Of a stretch of 64,000 nucleotides of DNA, positions 9,284 to 18,329 are shown one piece after another (the stretch's first letter is position 1; each line of letters starts with the position of its first letter). The stretch lies in assembly GCF_003843835.1 (NCBI RefSeq), contig NZ_RKQL01000001.1, forward strand, positions 682,001-746,000. Reading direction: 5' to 3'. The position numbers were made by a program, and so were the translations under genes. This stretch comes from Tibeticola sediminis (GTDB taxonomy: Bacteria; Pseudomonadota; Gammaproteobacteria; Burkholderiales; Burkholderiaceae_C). The notes beneath the pieces are model-generated. The model was given only the letters and a program-made list of their open reading frames with translations, was not told the DNA's origin and did no database searches.

Positions 9284-11229
9284 GCCGCGCGCGCCATGGG
9301 CTCGCCCGTAGCCGTTGGCGCCAGCACGAACGCCACTTCCTCGAACACGCGCTCGCGCAGGCGGTCCATCTCGCTGCGCCGCTCGCTGATCTCGCGCAAT
9401 CGATCATCCAGGCCGCCTGCGGCATTTTCGATGCGCTCGACCGCCTCGCGCCGCCGCTGAAACGCCTTGCGCCGTTCTTTGAGCTGGGCGTCGAGTTGCG
9501 CGGTCGCCGCCTTGCTCCAAAGTTCGATGTCGGTCTGCAGGGCTTCGAAGATCGCTCGCACCCGGGCCGCGAGAGCGCGCATCAGCTGCTCCGCAAAAAC
9601 CGCGCGCGCCAGGCGGATCGCCTGTCCGAGACCCAGGTATTGACGATGGGCCTGCTCGATGGCGTCGAGCTCGCGCAGCACCGCCGAAACATCGACCGCC
9701 TCGGCCGCTTGCAGGCTGAAGCCGAACTCGGCGTTGAGCTGCGAAAACGTGGCGCTCAACATGCCCTGCAGTTCCAGGTTCTGCTCCTGAACCTGGGTCA
9801 AAACCGAACGCAAGCGGTCGAAGGTCGCACGGAAGGTTTCGCCCAGGTGGAGCTTGAACCCGGGCTGCGCCAACTGGGCCCGAAGCTGGGCCATCTCGCG
9901 TTTGAGTGTCGAGGTACTCAGCAGATCCAGCATCTCGGTCTGCCGTTTCAGGTGTACCGACCGCAGCGCGTGGATCCGTGCGGCACTGGCTTTGAACTCC
10001 GTCTCTTCCTGGGCGATGCGCGCACGCATTTGCCGGATGACAGCCTCATTCTTGCCGCGAAGCGAGGCAAGTTCATGGTACTGCTCGGTGAGCTCACGCT
10101 GTCTTTGCTCGACCGTTCGCATGACGAGTTGCTGCACCTCATCGAGCCCCTTGCGAACCGAGGCCCGAAGCACCTCCTGCCGGCGGCCCAGGACTTCATC
10201 GGCCAACATACGCTCGAGCCGTGGCAACCCGCTGGCCTGCAGCAGCGCTTCGTTGTGGGTGAGCTTGGCCAACAAGCCTTTCTGCGCCGAAATGGCGAGC
10301 ACGCGCGAGGGTTCGAGCTGTAAAACCTCAGCCACAGACCGACGCTGAGCCTCGACCTGCTCGGCGATCACGGCCGGCGCGCTGATGCCATCCCAGAGCA
10401 CGTCCACCTTGTTGAGCACCACCAGGCGGCTTGCCGCTTCGGCCGGACGACCGCCGAGCGATTGCTGCCAGATCGCCAGATCCGAACGCGTCACACCCGC
10501 ATCGGCCGCCAGCAGAAACACCACCGCGTGCGCTTGCGGCAGCAGACTCAAGGTCAGATCCGGCTCGGCTCCGATGGCGTTGAGCCCTGGCGTGTCGAGC
10601 ACGACCAAGCCCTGCTCCAACAAAGGGTGCGGCAGGTTCACCCAGGCATGGCGCCAACGGGGAATGAGCACTTGCCCCGCACGGTCGACTGCCAGAGCTT
10701 CCTGATCCGCGTCCCCCAGAAAACCCAGGGCACGCGCCTGCGCCTCGGAGACCGCGACCGTTTCGGTGACCCTCGCCAGCGCCTGAGCGAGCCGCTCAGG
10801 GTCCGTTGCATCGAGCGCGACCTCGACCCAGGCCTCAGGCCGCTCGCGCCATTGCGCCAGCGCTGCCGGATCACTGCGTGTTTCGACGGGCAAGAGCCTC
10901 AGCGTCGGCGGCACGGCTGGGTCGTAGCCGATTTCCGTCGGGCACATGGTCGTGCGGCCCGCGCTCGCCGGCATGATGCGCCGACCCTGCCCCGCGAAGA
11001 ACAGCGCGTTGATGGTTTCCGACTTGCCGCGGGAAAACTCCGCGACGAAGGCCACCGTGATGCGGTCGGTATTCAGTTGCCGCTCCAGCAGCCGCAGACG
11101 CTCGCGGCTTCCATCCTCGAGCAAATCCTGATTTTCCAGCCAAGCTGCGAGGTGCTGCAGGCGCGTGTGCATTTTCAAGCGCCATTGCCTGTGCTGCCCC
11201 AACCCTGCATCGAACGTCGTATCGGTCAC
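9280..11229 (-). CDS. Bacterial dynamin-like GTPase
   Basis: A 649-residue protein. The GTPase motifs are FSRGKSETINAL (G1, about residue 66), DTPGLNAIG (G3) and NKVDVLWD (G4), in the order and spacing of dynamin-family proteins. The C-terminal half is helical, with long charged coiled-coil stretches around residues 350-640. Bacterial dynamins bind and remodel membranes; the role of this subfamily is unknown. The start is GTG at 11229, chosen because AGGAGG lies about 7 nt upstream. It lies between mutM (108 bp upstream) and mutY (4-bp overlap) on the same strand, so it is inside an oxidised-guanine repair operon. Confidence 0.9.
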   Translation of the reverse strand: MTDTTFDAGLGQHRQWRLKMHTRLQHLAAWLENQDLLEDGSRERLRLLERQLNTDRITVAFVAEFSRGKSETINALFFAGQGRRIMPASAGRTTMCPTEIGYDPAVPPTLRLLPVETRSDPAALAQWRERPEAWVEVALDATDPERLAQALARVTETVAVSEAQARALGFLGDADQEALAVDRAGQVLIPRWRHAWVNLPHPLLEQGLVVLDTPGLNAIGAEPDLTLSLLPQAHAVVFLLAADAGVTRSDLAIWQQSLGGRPAEAASRLVVLNKVDVLWDGISAPAVIAEQVEAQRRSVAEVLQLEPSRVLAISAQKGLLAKLTHNEALLQASGLPRLERMLADEVLGRRQEVLRASVRKGLDEVQQLVMRTVEQRQRELTEQYHELASLRGKNEAVIRQMRARIAQEETEFKASAARIHALRSVHLKRQTEMLDLLSTSTLKREMAQLRAQLAQPGFKLHLGETFRATFDRLRSVLTQVQEQNLELQGMLSATFSQLNAEFGFSLQAAEAVDVSAVLRELDAIEQAHRQYLGLGQAIRLARAVFAEQLMRALAARVRAIFEALQTDIELWSKAATAQLDAQLKERRKAFQRRREAVERIENAAGGLDDRLREISERRSEMDRLRERVFEEVAFVLAPTATGEPMARAA

Positions 11230-11337
11230 GCTGCCCTCCTGAACGGCAACGCCGAAGAGCCCCTCGAACTGCCCGGACGCGCAGCACGCAAGACTTCTTC
11301 AGCGTCGGCTTGACCCACTATAGCCGAGCGAGCCCGG

Positions 11338-12153
11338 TCATGTTTGACAGCGCGGGCAGTAAAACGTCGACCGCTGCCCCAGCACCACCGAGCGCACCGT
11401 GTGCCCGCAGCGTGGACAAGCTTGGCCCGCCCGTCCATACACCGCCGCTTCCTGCTGAAAGTGCCCAGGCTGCCCCTCGGCCGAAAGAAAGTCCCGCAAG
11501 GTGCTGCCCCCGGAATCGAGCGCCCGCTGCAGAACACGACGAATCGCGGCGTGCAGCCGCTCGGCGCGCAGGCGGGAGAGGCGGTGCGCGGGCGTCGTCG
11601 GCCTGATACCCGCCTCGAAAAGCGCCTCCGAAGCGTAAATATTGCCCACGCCCACGACCAAGTCGCCCGCCATCAAGGCCTGCTTGATCGTCGTGCGTCG
11701 CTGCCGCAAGCCGAGGTGGAATACGTGGGCGTCGAAATCGCCGCTCAAAGGCTCAGGCCCGAGGTGGCCGATGAGCTTACGCACCATCGGCGCATCGGGG
11801 CTTGCACCATAAACGACCGCCCCGAAACGGCGTGGGTCGTGCAAGCGCAAGACCCCGCCTTCGACCTGCAAGTCAAAGTGATCGTGGGGGCCGGCGGGAG
11901 GACTGCCCGTGTGAAAGGCAAGGCGACCCGACATGCCCAGATGCATCACGAGCACGCCTCCGCCGTCAAGGTCCACCAGCAGATATTTCGCGCGCCTGCG
12001 GACCGCGCCGATGACTTGCCCGATCAGTTCTTCGGCCGCAACGCCCAGCGGCCAGCGCAAGGGCTTGCCGAGCCGTACGCCGACGATGCGCCGACCCGCG
12101 AGCTTGGGAGCAATGCCGGCACGTGTGACTTCGACCTCGGGCAACTCGGGCAT
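11338..12153 (-). CDS. mutM: Formamidopyrimidine-DNA glycosylase MutM (Fpg)
   Basis: A 271-residue glycosylase/AP lyase that removes 8-oxoguanine and ring-opened purines. After Met the protein starts PELPEVE; the exposed Pro and the following Glu are the catalytic residues. The C-terminus is a zinc finger with two CPRC pairs 16 residues apart. The frame is open upstream to 12291, but the start must be ATG 12153 because the N-terminal Pro is catalytic. It is the first gene of the unit mutM - dynamin-like - mutY and is divergent from the TPR gene, 23 bp away. Confidence 0.97.
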   Translation of the reverse strand: MPELPEVEVTRAGIAPKLAGRRIVGVRLGKPLRWPLGVAAEELIGQVIGAVRRRAKYLLVDLDGGGVLVMHLGMSGRLAFHTGSPPAGPHDHFDLQVEGGVLRLHDPRRFGAVVYGASPDAPMVRKLIGHLGPEPLSGDFDAHVFHLGLRQRRTTIKQALMAGDLVVGVGNIYASEALFEAGIRPTTPAHRLSRLRAERLHAAIRRVLQRALDSGGSTLRDFLSAEGQPGHFQQEAAVYGRAGQACPRCGHTVRSVVLGQRSTFYCPRCQT

Positions 12154-12176
12154 AGGGCTTCCATTATTATGGGGCG

Positions 12177-13904
12177 ATGAAGCCTGCATTGTGTCTTGCG
12201 CTCGCGCTGTTGCTTCCCCTGAGCAACCCCGCCGTCTCGGCGCCGCCTGAACCCCCCGAGCCGCCCTATCGCTCGAGCCTCGACGCCCCACTGTTCTATC
12301 AAATCCTCCTCGGCGAGCTCTACCTGCGGGCCGGCGATGCTTCGACGGCCTACGCCTTGATGCTCGACGCTGCGCGCCGAACCCACGAGCCTCGGCTGTT
12401 CAAGCGCGCGGTCGACATTGCGCTCGAAGCCCGCGAGGGAGACGCTGCACTCGAAGCGGCCCGCGCGTGGCGCAAGGACCAGCCGCATTCACTCGCAGCC
12501 GGACGTCTGCTGCTTCAGCTGCTCGTCGCGCTCAACCGTATCGAAGAAACCGAACCGCTGCTGCGCGAATTGCTCGAAGACATCGCACCCTCGGAGCGGG
12601 CATCGGCCATTGCGTCGATCCCCGCCCTGTTTGCGAATGTGCGCAGCGGCCGCGATGCCGCGGAGCGGGTGACGCGGGCGCTGGCCGATGCCTTGCGCCA
12701 ACCCGACACGGCCCCCGCGGCCCACGCGGCGATCGCCCGGCTGTGGCTACAGGCCGGCGATACCAGCGCGGCGCTCGAGGCAACGCGCCGCGCGCTCGAT
12801 CACGATCCCCGCTCCGAAGCGGCGGCCCTGGTTGCGGCGGAGCTCGTCGGCCCCGAGCAGCCGACGGCTGAGGCCTTGGTCGAGCGCTATCTCTCTGCCG
12901 CTCAACCGCCATCGACCTCGGTCCTGCTGACCTACACCCAATCCCTGATCCGACAGGGCCGGCGAGCCGAGGCGATGCAATGGCTCGAACGGGCCACGCG
13001 AGAGGCACCCCAACAAGCGCAGGCCTGGCTCGCGCTGGGGCTTTTGCAAGCCGACGAAGGTCTGGTCCGCGCGGCACATGCGTCGCTTGAGCGCTATCTC
13101 GCGCTGACGGAAGCCGAAGCCGCGCGGCACCCGGGCGGCAGAAACACGGCCCTCATGGCGCTGGCGCGCCTGGCCTTGCGTTCGGGACAGATCGAGGAGG
13201 CCCAGCGCTGGGTCGCTCAGCTCCCGGAAGACGCCGAGTCCTTGCAACCCGTGACGCTCAAGGCGAGCCTGCTCGCTGCACAGGGCAAGCTGGACGAAGC
13301 GCGCCGCCTGATCCAGTCCTGGCCGGCGGCTTCGGCCGAGCAAGAAGTCGCGCGCCTGATGGCCGAAGTACGGCTGCTCCAAGACCATGGTCAGCCGGCC
13401 GAGGCATTCCGCCTGCTCGAAGAAGGGGTCAACCGCTGGCCAGACGATCCGGATTTGCGCTACGAGTTGGCCCTGGCCGCTGAACGGCGCGGCGACCTGG
13501 CGCGCATGGAACGGGAACTGCGAACCCTCATCGAGCGTCACCCGCGGTTTCACCATGCGTACAACGCCTTGGGTTATTCGATGGCCGAGCGCAACGTGAA
13601 TCTCGACGAAGCGCGCCAGCTCATCCTCAAAGCGCTCGAATTTGCACCCAAGGATCCGTTGATTCTGGACAGCCTCGGTTGGGTCGAGTACCGCTTGGGC
13701 AACCTGAGTCGTGCGCGCGAAATTCTCGAAGGCGCTTTCACCGCGATGCCCGACGCCGAGATTGCCGCACATCTCGGCGAGGTGCTGTGGGCCTTGGGCG
13801 ACCGTGAACAGGCGCGTCGGGTGTGGGAGGCGGGTGCACGGATCAACCCGAACAACGCCACGATCACGGCAACGCGCAAACGCCTGACGGGCGAAAAGCC
13901 ATGA
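12177..13904 (+). CDS. TPR-repeat protein, exported
   Basis: A 575-residue protein with a Sec signal peptide (MKPALCLALALLLPLSNPAVSA) and then an almost continuous array of tetratricopeptide-type helix pairs. The clearest are near the C-terminus (HAYNALGYSMAERNVNLDEA; DSLGWVEYRLGNLSRAREIL). It probably acts as a periplasmic or outer-membrane-associated scaffold. It is the first gene of a translationally coupled unit with lolB and ispE (ATGA overlaps), which suggests a link to lipoprotein or envelope assembly. The exact partner is not known. Confidence 0.88.
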   Translation: MKPALCLALALLLPLSNPAVSAPPEPPEPPYRSSLDAPLFYQILLGELYLRAGDASTAYALMLDAARRTHEPRLFKRAVDIALEAREGDAALEAARAWRKDQPHSLAAGRLLLQLLVALNRIEETEPLLRELLEDIAPSERASAIASIPALFANVRSGRDAAERVTRALADALRQPDTAPAAHAAIARLWLQAGDTSAALEATRRALDHDPRSEAAALVAAELVGPEQPTAEALVERYLSAAQPPSTSVLLTYTQSLIRQGRRAEAMQWLERATREAPQQAQAWLALGLLQADEGLVRAAHASLERYLALTEAEAARHPGGRNTALMALARLALRSGQIEEAQRWVAQLPEDAESLQPVTLKASLLAAQGKLDEARRLIQSWPAASAEQEVARLMAEVRLLQDHGQPAEAFRLLEEGVNRWPDDPDLRYELALAAERRGDLARMERELRTLIERHPRFHHAYNALGYSMAERNVNLDEARQLILKALEFAPKDPLILDSLGWVEYRLGNLSRAREILEGAFTAMPDAEIAAHLGEVLWALGDREQARRVWEAGARINPNNATITATRKRLTGEKP

Positions 13905-14407
13905 AGCGGCGCTGCTGGCTGTTGGCCGCCGGCGGGATGCTGCTGGTCGGCTGCGCGACGACGCCCCGGCCAGACACCATCCAGCCAGCACTCGGGCGCC
14001 ACAACCATTGGCAAGGCCGATTCGCGCTGCGCGTGGACGATGGCCAGGATCAGGCGTTCTATGCGCCGTTCGAACTTCATGGCAACATGCAAGAAGCTTG
14101 GCTCCGGCTCTACAGTCCGATCGGTACCGTGCTGGCCGAACTGCGCTGGGGCCCCGGGGGGGCGCAACTCAACCGAGACGGTCGCATCGAACTCTATGAT
14201 TCGCCCGAGTCGATGAGTGAGGCGCTGCTCGGAACCCGCATTCCGTTTGCGGCCTGGTTTGATTGGCTCGATGGCATCCCGACCGAGGCGCCTGGTTGGG
14301 CCGTCGACTTGGCCAATTACCCGATGGGTCGGCTGCATGCGGTGCGCACGGATCCCCAGCCCTCTGTCGATCTGCGCATCATCCTGGAAGACGCTCGCTC
14401 GTCATGA
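13901..14407 (+). CDS. lolB: Outer-membrane lipoprotein receptor LolB
   Basis: A 168-residue lipoprotein that receives lipoproteins from LolA and inserts them in the outer membrane. The signal peptide ends in the lipobox LLVGC, with Cys at about residue 18. The body contains WQGRFALRVDDGQDQAFYAPFEL, split here by the typical LolB beta-strand pattern, and YDSPESMSEALLG. The start ATG at 13901 overlaps the TPR gene stop by 4 bp, and its own stop overlaps the ispE start by 4 bp. An upstream in-frame ATG at 13823 is ignored because it would bury the signal peptide. Confidence 0.93.
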   Translation: MKRRCWLLAAGGMLLVGCATTPRPDTIQPALGRHNHWQGRFALRVDDGQDQAFYAPFELHGNMQEAWLRLYSPIGTVLAELRWGPGGAQLNRDGRIELYDSPESMSEALLGTRIPFAAWFDWLDGIPTEAPGWAVDLANYPMGRLHAVRTDPQPSVDLRIILEDARSS

Positions 14408-15249
14408 GAGCCCTCTTCGACATCCCGGCGCCGGCAAAACTCAACCTGTTTTTGCACATCACCGGCCGCCGGCCCGACGGTTACCACTTGCTCCAGTCGG
14501 CCTTCATGCTGATCGACTGGTGTGACCGCTTGCACTTCGAGACGCGTCACGACGGCCAGATCACTCGGCGCGACATCGGCGCGGCGCTACCCGCCGAGGA
14601 CCTGGTCGTGCGCGCAGCACGCGCGCTGCAGCAACGAACCGGATGCGCTCTCGGCGCCGAGATCACGCTCGAAAAGCGCATTCCGACCCAGGCTGGCCTC
14701 GGCGGAGGCTCGTCCGACGCGGCCAGCACGCTGCTCGCCCTCAATCGCCTCTGGGGCCTGAACCTGCCGCTGGCGGCGCTGATGCGCATCGGCTTGGACC
14801 TGGGCGCCGACGTGCCGTTCTTCCTCGGTGGACGGCACGCATGGGTGGAAGGCATCGGCGAGGTCCTCCAGCCGATCTCACTCGAAGCCGAGCGTTTCGT
14901 GGTGGTCAAACCGCGCGGTGGGCTCAGCACCGCCCGCGTCTTTGGCTCGGACAGCCTCAAACGGGACTTTTTTCCTGCTACAATGGCGGTCTTTGCAGAT
15001 GACCCCTACCGTTATGGTTGCAATGCTTTGCAAGACGTCGCGGTTGGTCAGTGCCCGGAAATTGCGCGTGCGATCGAGTGGCTTCAATCACTTGGCCTTG
15101 CGGCTAGAATGACGGGCTCAGGCAGTGCGGTTTTCGCACCCTTGGGTGCGATCGAAGCGGTTCCTGAACCGCCCGAGCCGTGGGAAGTGAAAATCTGCAA
15201 GAATTTGGTGGCTCATCCGCTGCTCGGTTGGGCTGCCAGCGACGATTGA
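14404..15249 (+). CDS. ispE: 4-diphosphocytidyl-2-C-methyl-D-erythritol kinase IspE
   Basis: A 281-residue GHMP kinase of the MEP isoprenoid pathway. It starts MRALFDIPAPAKLNLFLHI, has the ATP-binding motif PTQAGLGGGSSDAAS in the first half and a C-terminal GSGSAVFA motif. The length matches the family. The start overlaps the lolB stop (ATGA). The distal part of the gene appears to contain promoters for the downstream tRNA-Gln and prs. IspH, another MEP pathway enzyme, is at 23.6 kb. Confidence 0.97.
   Translation: MRALFDIPAPAKLNLFLHITGRRPDGYHLLQSAFMLIDWCDRLHFETRHDGQITRRDIGAALPAEDLVVRAARALQQRTGCALGAEITLEKRIPTQAGLGGGSSDAASTLLALNRLWGLNLPLAALMRIGLDLGADVPFFLGGRHAWVEGIGEVLQPISLEAERFVVVKPRGGLSTARVFGSDSLKRDFFPATMAVFADDPYRYGCNALQDVAVGQCPEIARAIEWLQSLGLAARMTGSGSAVFAPLGAIEAVPEPPEPWEVKICKNLVAHPLLGWAASDD
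14979..14984 (+). promoter_or_regulatory. Candidate extended -10 promoter inside ispE
   Basis: TGCTACAAT at 14976-14984 is an extended -10 element (TGn plus TACAAT). A weak -35 (CTCAAA) lies 17 bp upstream. The surrounding T-rich stretch is unusual inside this GC-rich gene. It would drive tRNA-Gln and prs. Pattern only, no experimental basis. Confidence 0.35.
15083..15110 (+). promoter_or_regulatory. Candidate promoter for tRNA-Gln / prs
   Basis: TTCAAT at 15083-15088 and TAGAAT at 15105-15110, with a 16-bp spacer, lie in the 3' part of ispE about 170 bp before tRNA-Gln. The -10 is good and the -35 moderate. It is an alternative to, or acts with, the candidate at 14979. Confidence 0.35.
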
Positions 15250-15282
15250 AGGTGGGCTGAATTCAGTTCAGCAAACCTGCGT

Positions 15283-15359
15283 AGGGGAGTCGCCAAGTTG
15301 GTTAAGGCACCGGATTTTGATTCCGGCATGCGAGGGTTCGAGTCCTTCCTCCCCTGCCA
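15283..15359 (+). tRNA. tRNA-Gln (UUG)
   Basis: 77 nt with encoded CCA at 15357-15359. The acceptor stem AGGGGAG pairs with CTCCCCT, the anticodon stem CCGGA/TCCGG encloses the loop TTTTGAT, giving anticodon TTG, and the T-arm is GAGGG TTCGAGT CCTTC. It lies between ispE and prs on the same strand, a placement common in betaproteobacteria. Confidence 0.96.
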
Positions 15360-15422
15360 AAACCCTGTCTCGTTGTGGCGCAACGCCATTCTCTGACGTC
15401 CGTTTCGACTGCTGGAAACCGC

Positions 15423-16400
15423 ATGCAAGCCCCCCACGCACCCGACTTCATGGTGTTTACCGGCAATGCCAACCCCGGACTTGCCGCCGAAATCACGCAA
15501 CATCTGGGAACGGGTCTGGGCGCCGCCCATGTCGGACGTTTCTCGGACGGCGAGATCATGGTCGAGATCAAGCAAAACGTCCGCGCTCGAGATGTGTTCG
15601 TGGTGCAGTCGACCTGCTCGCCGACGAACGACAACCTGATGGAATTGCTGATCATGGTCGACGCGCTCAAGCGCGCATCGGCCGAGCGCATTAGCGCCGT
15701 CATTCCCTATTTTGGCTACGCGCGTCAAGACCGCCGCCCGCGTTCGAGCCGGGTTCCCATCACCGCCAAGGTGGTGGCCAACATGCTGCAAAAGGTGGGT
15801 GTGGCCCGGGTTTTGACGATGGACCTGCACGCCGACCAGATCCAAGGCTTTTTCGACATTCCGGTCGACAACATCTATGCCTCGCCCGTGCTGCTCGGCG
15901 ATCTGCGTCAAAAGCGTTATTCGGATCTGATCGTCGTCTCGCCCGACGTCGGCGGGGTCGTCCGTGCACGTGCGCTGGCCAAACAACTCGATTGCGACCT
16001 TGCCATCATCGACAAACGTCGGCCACGTCCGAACGTGAGCGAGGTCATGCATGTCATCGGCGACATTGAAGGGCGCAACTGCGTCGTCATGGACGACATG
16101 ATCGATACCGCAGGCACCTTGGTCAAAGCCGCCGAGGTGCTCAAGGCGCGGGGTGCCAAGAACGTTTACGCGTATTGCACGCATCCGATTTTTTCCGGCC
16201 CCGCGATCGAGCGCATCGCCCGGGGTGAGGCGCTCGATGAAGTCGTGGTCACGAACACGATTCCGCTGAGCGAAGCGGCGCAGAATTGCCCAAAAATCCG
16301 GCAGCTTTCCGTCGCGCCGCTGATCGCTGAGACGATTCAGCGCATCGCAACCGGCGAATCGGTCATGAGTTTGTTCTCGGATCAGGACAACCTGTTCTGA
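15423..16400 (+). CDS. prs: Ribose-phosphate pyrophosphokinase (PRPP synthetase)
   Basis: A 325-residue enzyme that makes PRPP from ribose-5-phosphate and ATP. It shows the family phrases [28 protein letters not shown] and the PRPP-binding loop [13 protein letters not shown]. The start is placed at ATG 15423 ([20 protein letters not shown]), since homologues start close to FMVFTGNA; an upstream ATG at 15375 is in frame. It lies 63 bp after tRNA-Gln and is followed by a strong terminator, so prs ends its transcript there. PRPP feeds NadC, also encoded in this window. Confidence 0.97.
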   Translation: MQAPHAPDFMVFTGNANPGLAAEITQHLGTGLGAAHVGRFSDGEIMVEIKQNVRARDVFVVQSTCSPTNDNLMELLIMVDALKRASAERISAVIPYFGYARQDRRPRSSRVPITAKVVANMLQKVGVARVLTMDLHADQIQGFFDIPVDNIYASPVLLGDLRQKRYSDLIVVSPDVGGVVRARALAKQLDCDLAIIDKRRPRPNVSEVMHVIGDIEGRNCVVMDDMIDTAGTLVKAAEVLKARGAKNVYAYCTHPIFSGPAIERIARGEALDEVVVTNTIPLSEAAQNCPKIRQLSVAPLIAETIQRIATGESVMSLFSDQDNLF

Positions 16401-16414
16401 TCGAGGCATCGGTG

Positions 16415-16448
16415 GGTCTGCGGCCAGCTTGGGTCGCGGGCCTTTTTT
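16415..16448 (+). terminator. Intrinsic terminator after prs
   Basis: GGTCTGCG (16415-16422) pairs with CGCGGGCC (16435-16442), including two G-U pairs, around a 12-nt loop, followed by six T residues at 16443-16448. Confidence 0.8.
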
Positions 16449-16495
16449 GTCATGGGGTCACACTGGTCGCGGTGGACTCCAATCAGGAGTGAAGC

Positions 16496-17125
16496 ATGAA
16501 ATTCGTCGCTTATGAGCGTCAAAAGCAGGGAACGGGTGCGAGCCGCCGTCTGCGCATCACCGGCCGTACGCCGGGCATCGTCTATGGAGGCAATGCTGAG
16601 CCTCAGCTGATCGAGCTCGATCACAACGCGTTGATGCAGGCCATCCGCAAGGAAGCCTTCCATTCCTCGATCCTCGAGATGGAACTCAACGGTCAGACCA
16701 CGAAGGTGCTGCTGCGCGACCTTCAAATGCACCCGTTCAAGCCGCTCGTCCTGCATGTGGACTTCCAACGCGTCGACGCCAATACCCGGCTGCACATGAA
16801 GGTGCCGGTCCACTACCGGGGCGAAGAAGAGTCGCCAGCCGTCAAGACCGACAAGTGCTTGGTGAATCACGTCGTGACCGAACTCGACATCACCTGCCTG
16901 CCGGCCGATCTGCCCGAATTCATCGAGATCGACCTCTCGGGTCTGAAGAAGGGCGACTCGCTGCACCTCAACGACATCACCCTGCCCAAGGGCGTCAAGG
17001 TCGTCACGCACGGCAAGCCCAACCCGGTTCTCGTTTCCGTGGTTGCTCCGGCCGAGGAAGAAGAGATCGCCCCCGCTCCTGCCGCCGCTGCTCCTGAAAA
17101 GGGCAAGGGCAAAGGCAAGAAGTAA
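16496..17125 (+). CDS. rplY: 50S ribosomal protein L25/Ctc
   Basis: A 209-residue protein of the long L25/Ctc type, which binds 5S rRNA in the large subunit. The N-terminal 5S-binding domain ([20 protein letters not shown]) and the C-terminal TL5 domain are both present, ending in an Ala/Glu then Gly/Lys-rich tail. A GGAGTG ribosome site lies 5 nt before the ATG. Terminators lie both upstream and downstream, so the gene is its own transcript. Confidence 0.96.
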   Translation: MKFVAYERQKQGTGASRRLRITGRTPGIVYGGNAEPQLIELDHNALMQAIRKEAFHSSILEMELNGQTTKVLLRDLQMHPFKPLVLHVDFQRVDANTRLHMKVPVHYRGEEESPAVKTDKCLVNHVVTELDITCLPADLPEFIEIDLSGLKKGDSLHLNDITLPKGVKVVTHGKPNPVLVSVVAPAEEEEIAPAPAAAAPEKGKGKGKK

Positions 17126-17148
17126 GCCTCACGGCTCCCAGTCGGATG

Positions 17149-17174
17149 AAAACGGCCCCTAAGTGGGCCGTTTT
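17149..17174 (+). terminator. Intrinsic terminator after rplY
   Basis: A perfect 10-bp stem AAAACGGCCC (17149-17158) / GGGCCGTTTT (17165-17174) around a 6-nt loop. The A and T runs on either side make it usable in both directions. Confidence 0.9.
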
Positions 17175-17216
17175 GCTTATCCCCCAAACGAATCACGCCC
17201 CGAACACCACCCGATC

Positions 17217-17867
17217 ATGGTCAAGCTTTTCGTCGGCCTCGGCAATCCCGGACCCGAATACTCGGAAACCCGCCACAACGCTGGGTTTTGGTGGATCGAC
17301 GCCCTCGCCCGCCAGACCGGCGTCACACTTGCGCCCGAGCGCGGGTTTCAAGCCCTGGTCGGGCGCGGGAACGCGCAGGGGCGACCGTTTTGGCTGATGC
17401 AGCCGCAGACCTTCATGAATCACTCAGGGCGTGCGGTTGCGGCGCTGGCGCGGTTCTACAAGATCGAGCCGGCTGAAATCCTCGTGGTTCACGACGAATT
17501 GGATCTGCCACCGGGTCAGGTCAAGCTGAAATTCGGCGGCGGCCACGCGGGGCACAATGGCCTGCGCGACATCCACGCTCAACTCGGAAGCCCCGACTAT
17601 TGGCGACTGCGCATCGGCATTGGGCATCCGGGCGAGCGCAGCGAGGTCGTCGGCTGGGTGCTCAAACGCCCGCCGCAGGATCAGCGGGCGGCCATCGAAG
17701 CATCGATCGAACGCGCGCTCAAGGCATTTCCCATGTTGCTGCGCGACGAGATGGACGCAGCAAGGCTCGTCATCCACACCGCCACGGCACCGCGCCCAAA
17801 AGCGCCGGCCGCCGCTCGTCCGCTCCCACCCAATGATGCAGACCCCAAGGCGCCTGCGCAGCCATGA
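17217..17867 (+). CDS. pth: Peptidyl-tRNA hydrolase
   Basis: A 216-residue enzyme that releases peptides from peptidyl-tRNA. It starts [20 protein letters not shown]; the catalytic His is in [10 protein letters not shown], and [10 protein letters not shown] and [12 protein letters not shown] are family motifs. The start ATG 17217 fits the family; an upstream in-frame ATG at 17163 would lie in the terminator. After residue ~190 there is a Pro/Ala-rich tail not found in E. coli Pth. It follows rplY, the usual neighbour. Confidence 0.97.
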   Translation: MVKLFVGLGNPGPEYSETRHNAGFWWIDALARQTGVTLAPERGFQALVGRGNAQGRPFWLMQPQTFMNHSGRAVAALARFYKIEPAEILVVHDELDLPPGQVKLKFGGGHAGHNGLRDIHAQLGSPDYWRLRIGIGHPGERSEVVGWVLKRPPQDQRAAIEASIERALKAFPMLLRDEMDAARLVIHTATAPRPKAPAAARPLPPNDADPKAPAQP

Positions 17868-17904
17868 GCCGCGTGGCGGCTGTCGCCACGATTCGGTCTG
17901 ATTT

Positions 17905-18192
17905 TTATAGCACTGGAGGCCGATTTTTCGCCGGCAAAGCGCTGTTTTCGGCCTGAAGTCGACGGAATTTCTGCCACAGGGTCTCGCGACTCTCGATCCG
18001 GGATGGATCGACCGGGATGCAGGCAACCGGGCAAAGCGCGACGCACTGGGGCTCGTCGTAGTGGCCCACGCATTCGGTGCAACGGTTGCCATCGATCTCA
18101 TAGTGCTCGACACCGAGAAAAATGGCTTGGTTCGGGCACTCGGGCTCGCAGACATCACAGTTGATGCACTCATCGGTGATGGTCAAGGCCAT
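17905..18192 (-). CDS. 2[4Fe-4S] ferredoxin, YfhL-type
   Basis: A 95-residue ferredoxin. The cluster ligands are CINCDVCEPECP near residues 9-20 and a second set CTECVGHYDEPQCVALCP with the longer spacing typical of Alvin/YfhL ferredoxins. Low-potential electron transfer in the cytosol is expected; the partner is unknown. It is convergent with pth (37 bp apart) and divergent from the PHP gene. The 3' end of the gene (17915-17937) contains sequence that recurs near serS. Confidence 0.92.
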   Translation of the reverse strand: MALTITDECINCDVCEPECPNQAIFLGVEHYEIDGNRCTECVGHYDEPQCVALCPVACIPVDPSRIESRETLWQKFRRLQAENSALPAKNRPPVL

Positions 18193-18329
18193 GAGCGGGC
18201 TCCGAAACGTTCGTGTGGGGGCAAAGTGACGCCTCGGGATTATCCGCCCCTAAGGCAAGCCCCCGACGTCGATGGGCCGATTGCGGCGCGCGGCGGCCGC
18301 GCCCCTTCGGGATGCTCTACCATCACCTC

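Noticed and set aside
15283-15359. tRNA genes as integration sites of genomic islands
   Set aside because: All three tRNAs are flanked by conserved housekeeping genes, with no integrase and no repeat of the tRNA 3' end.
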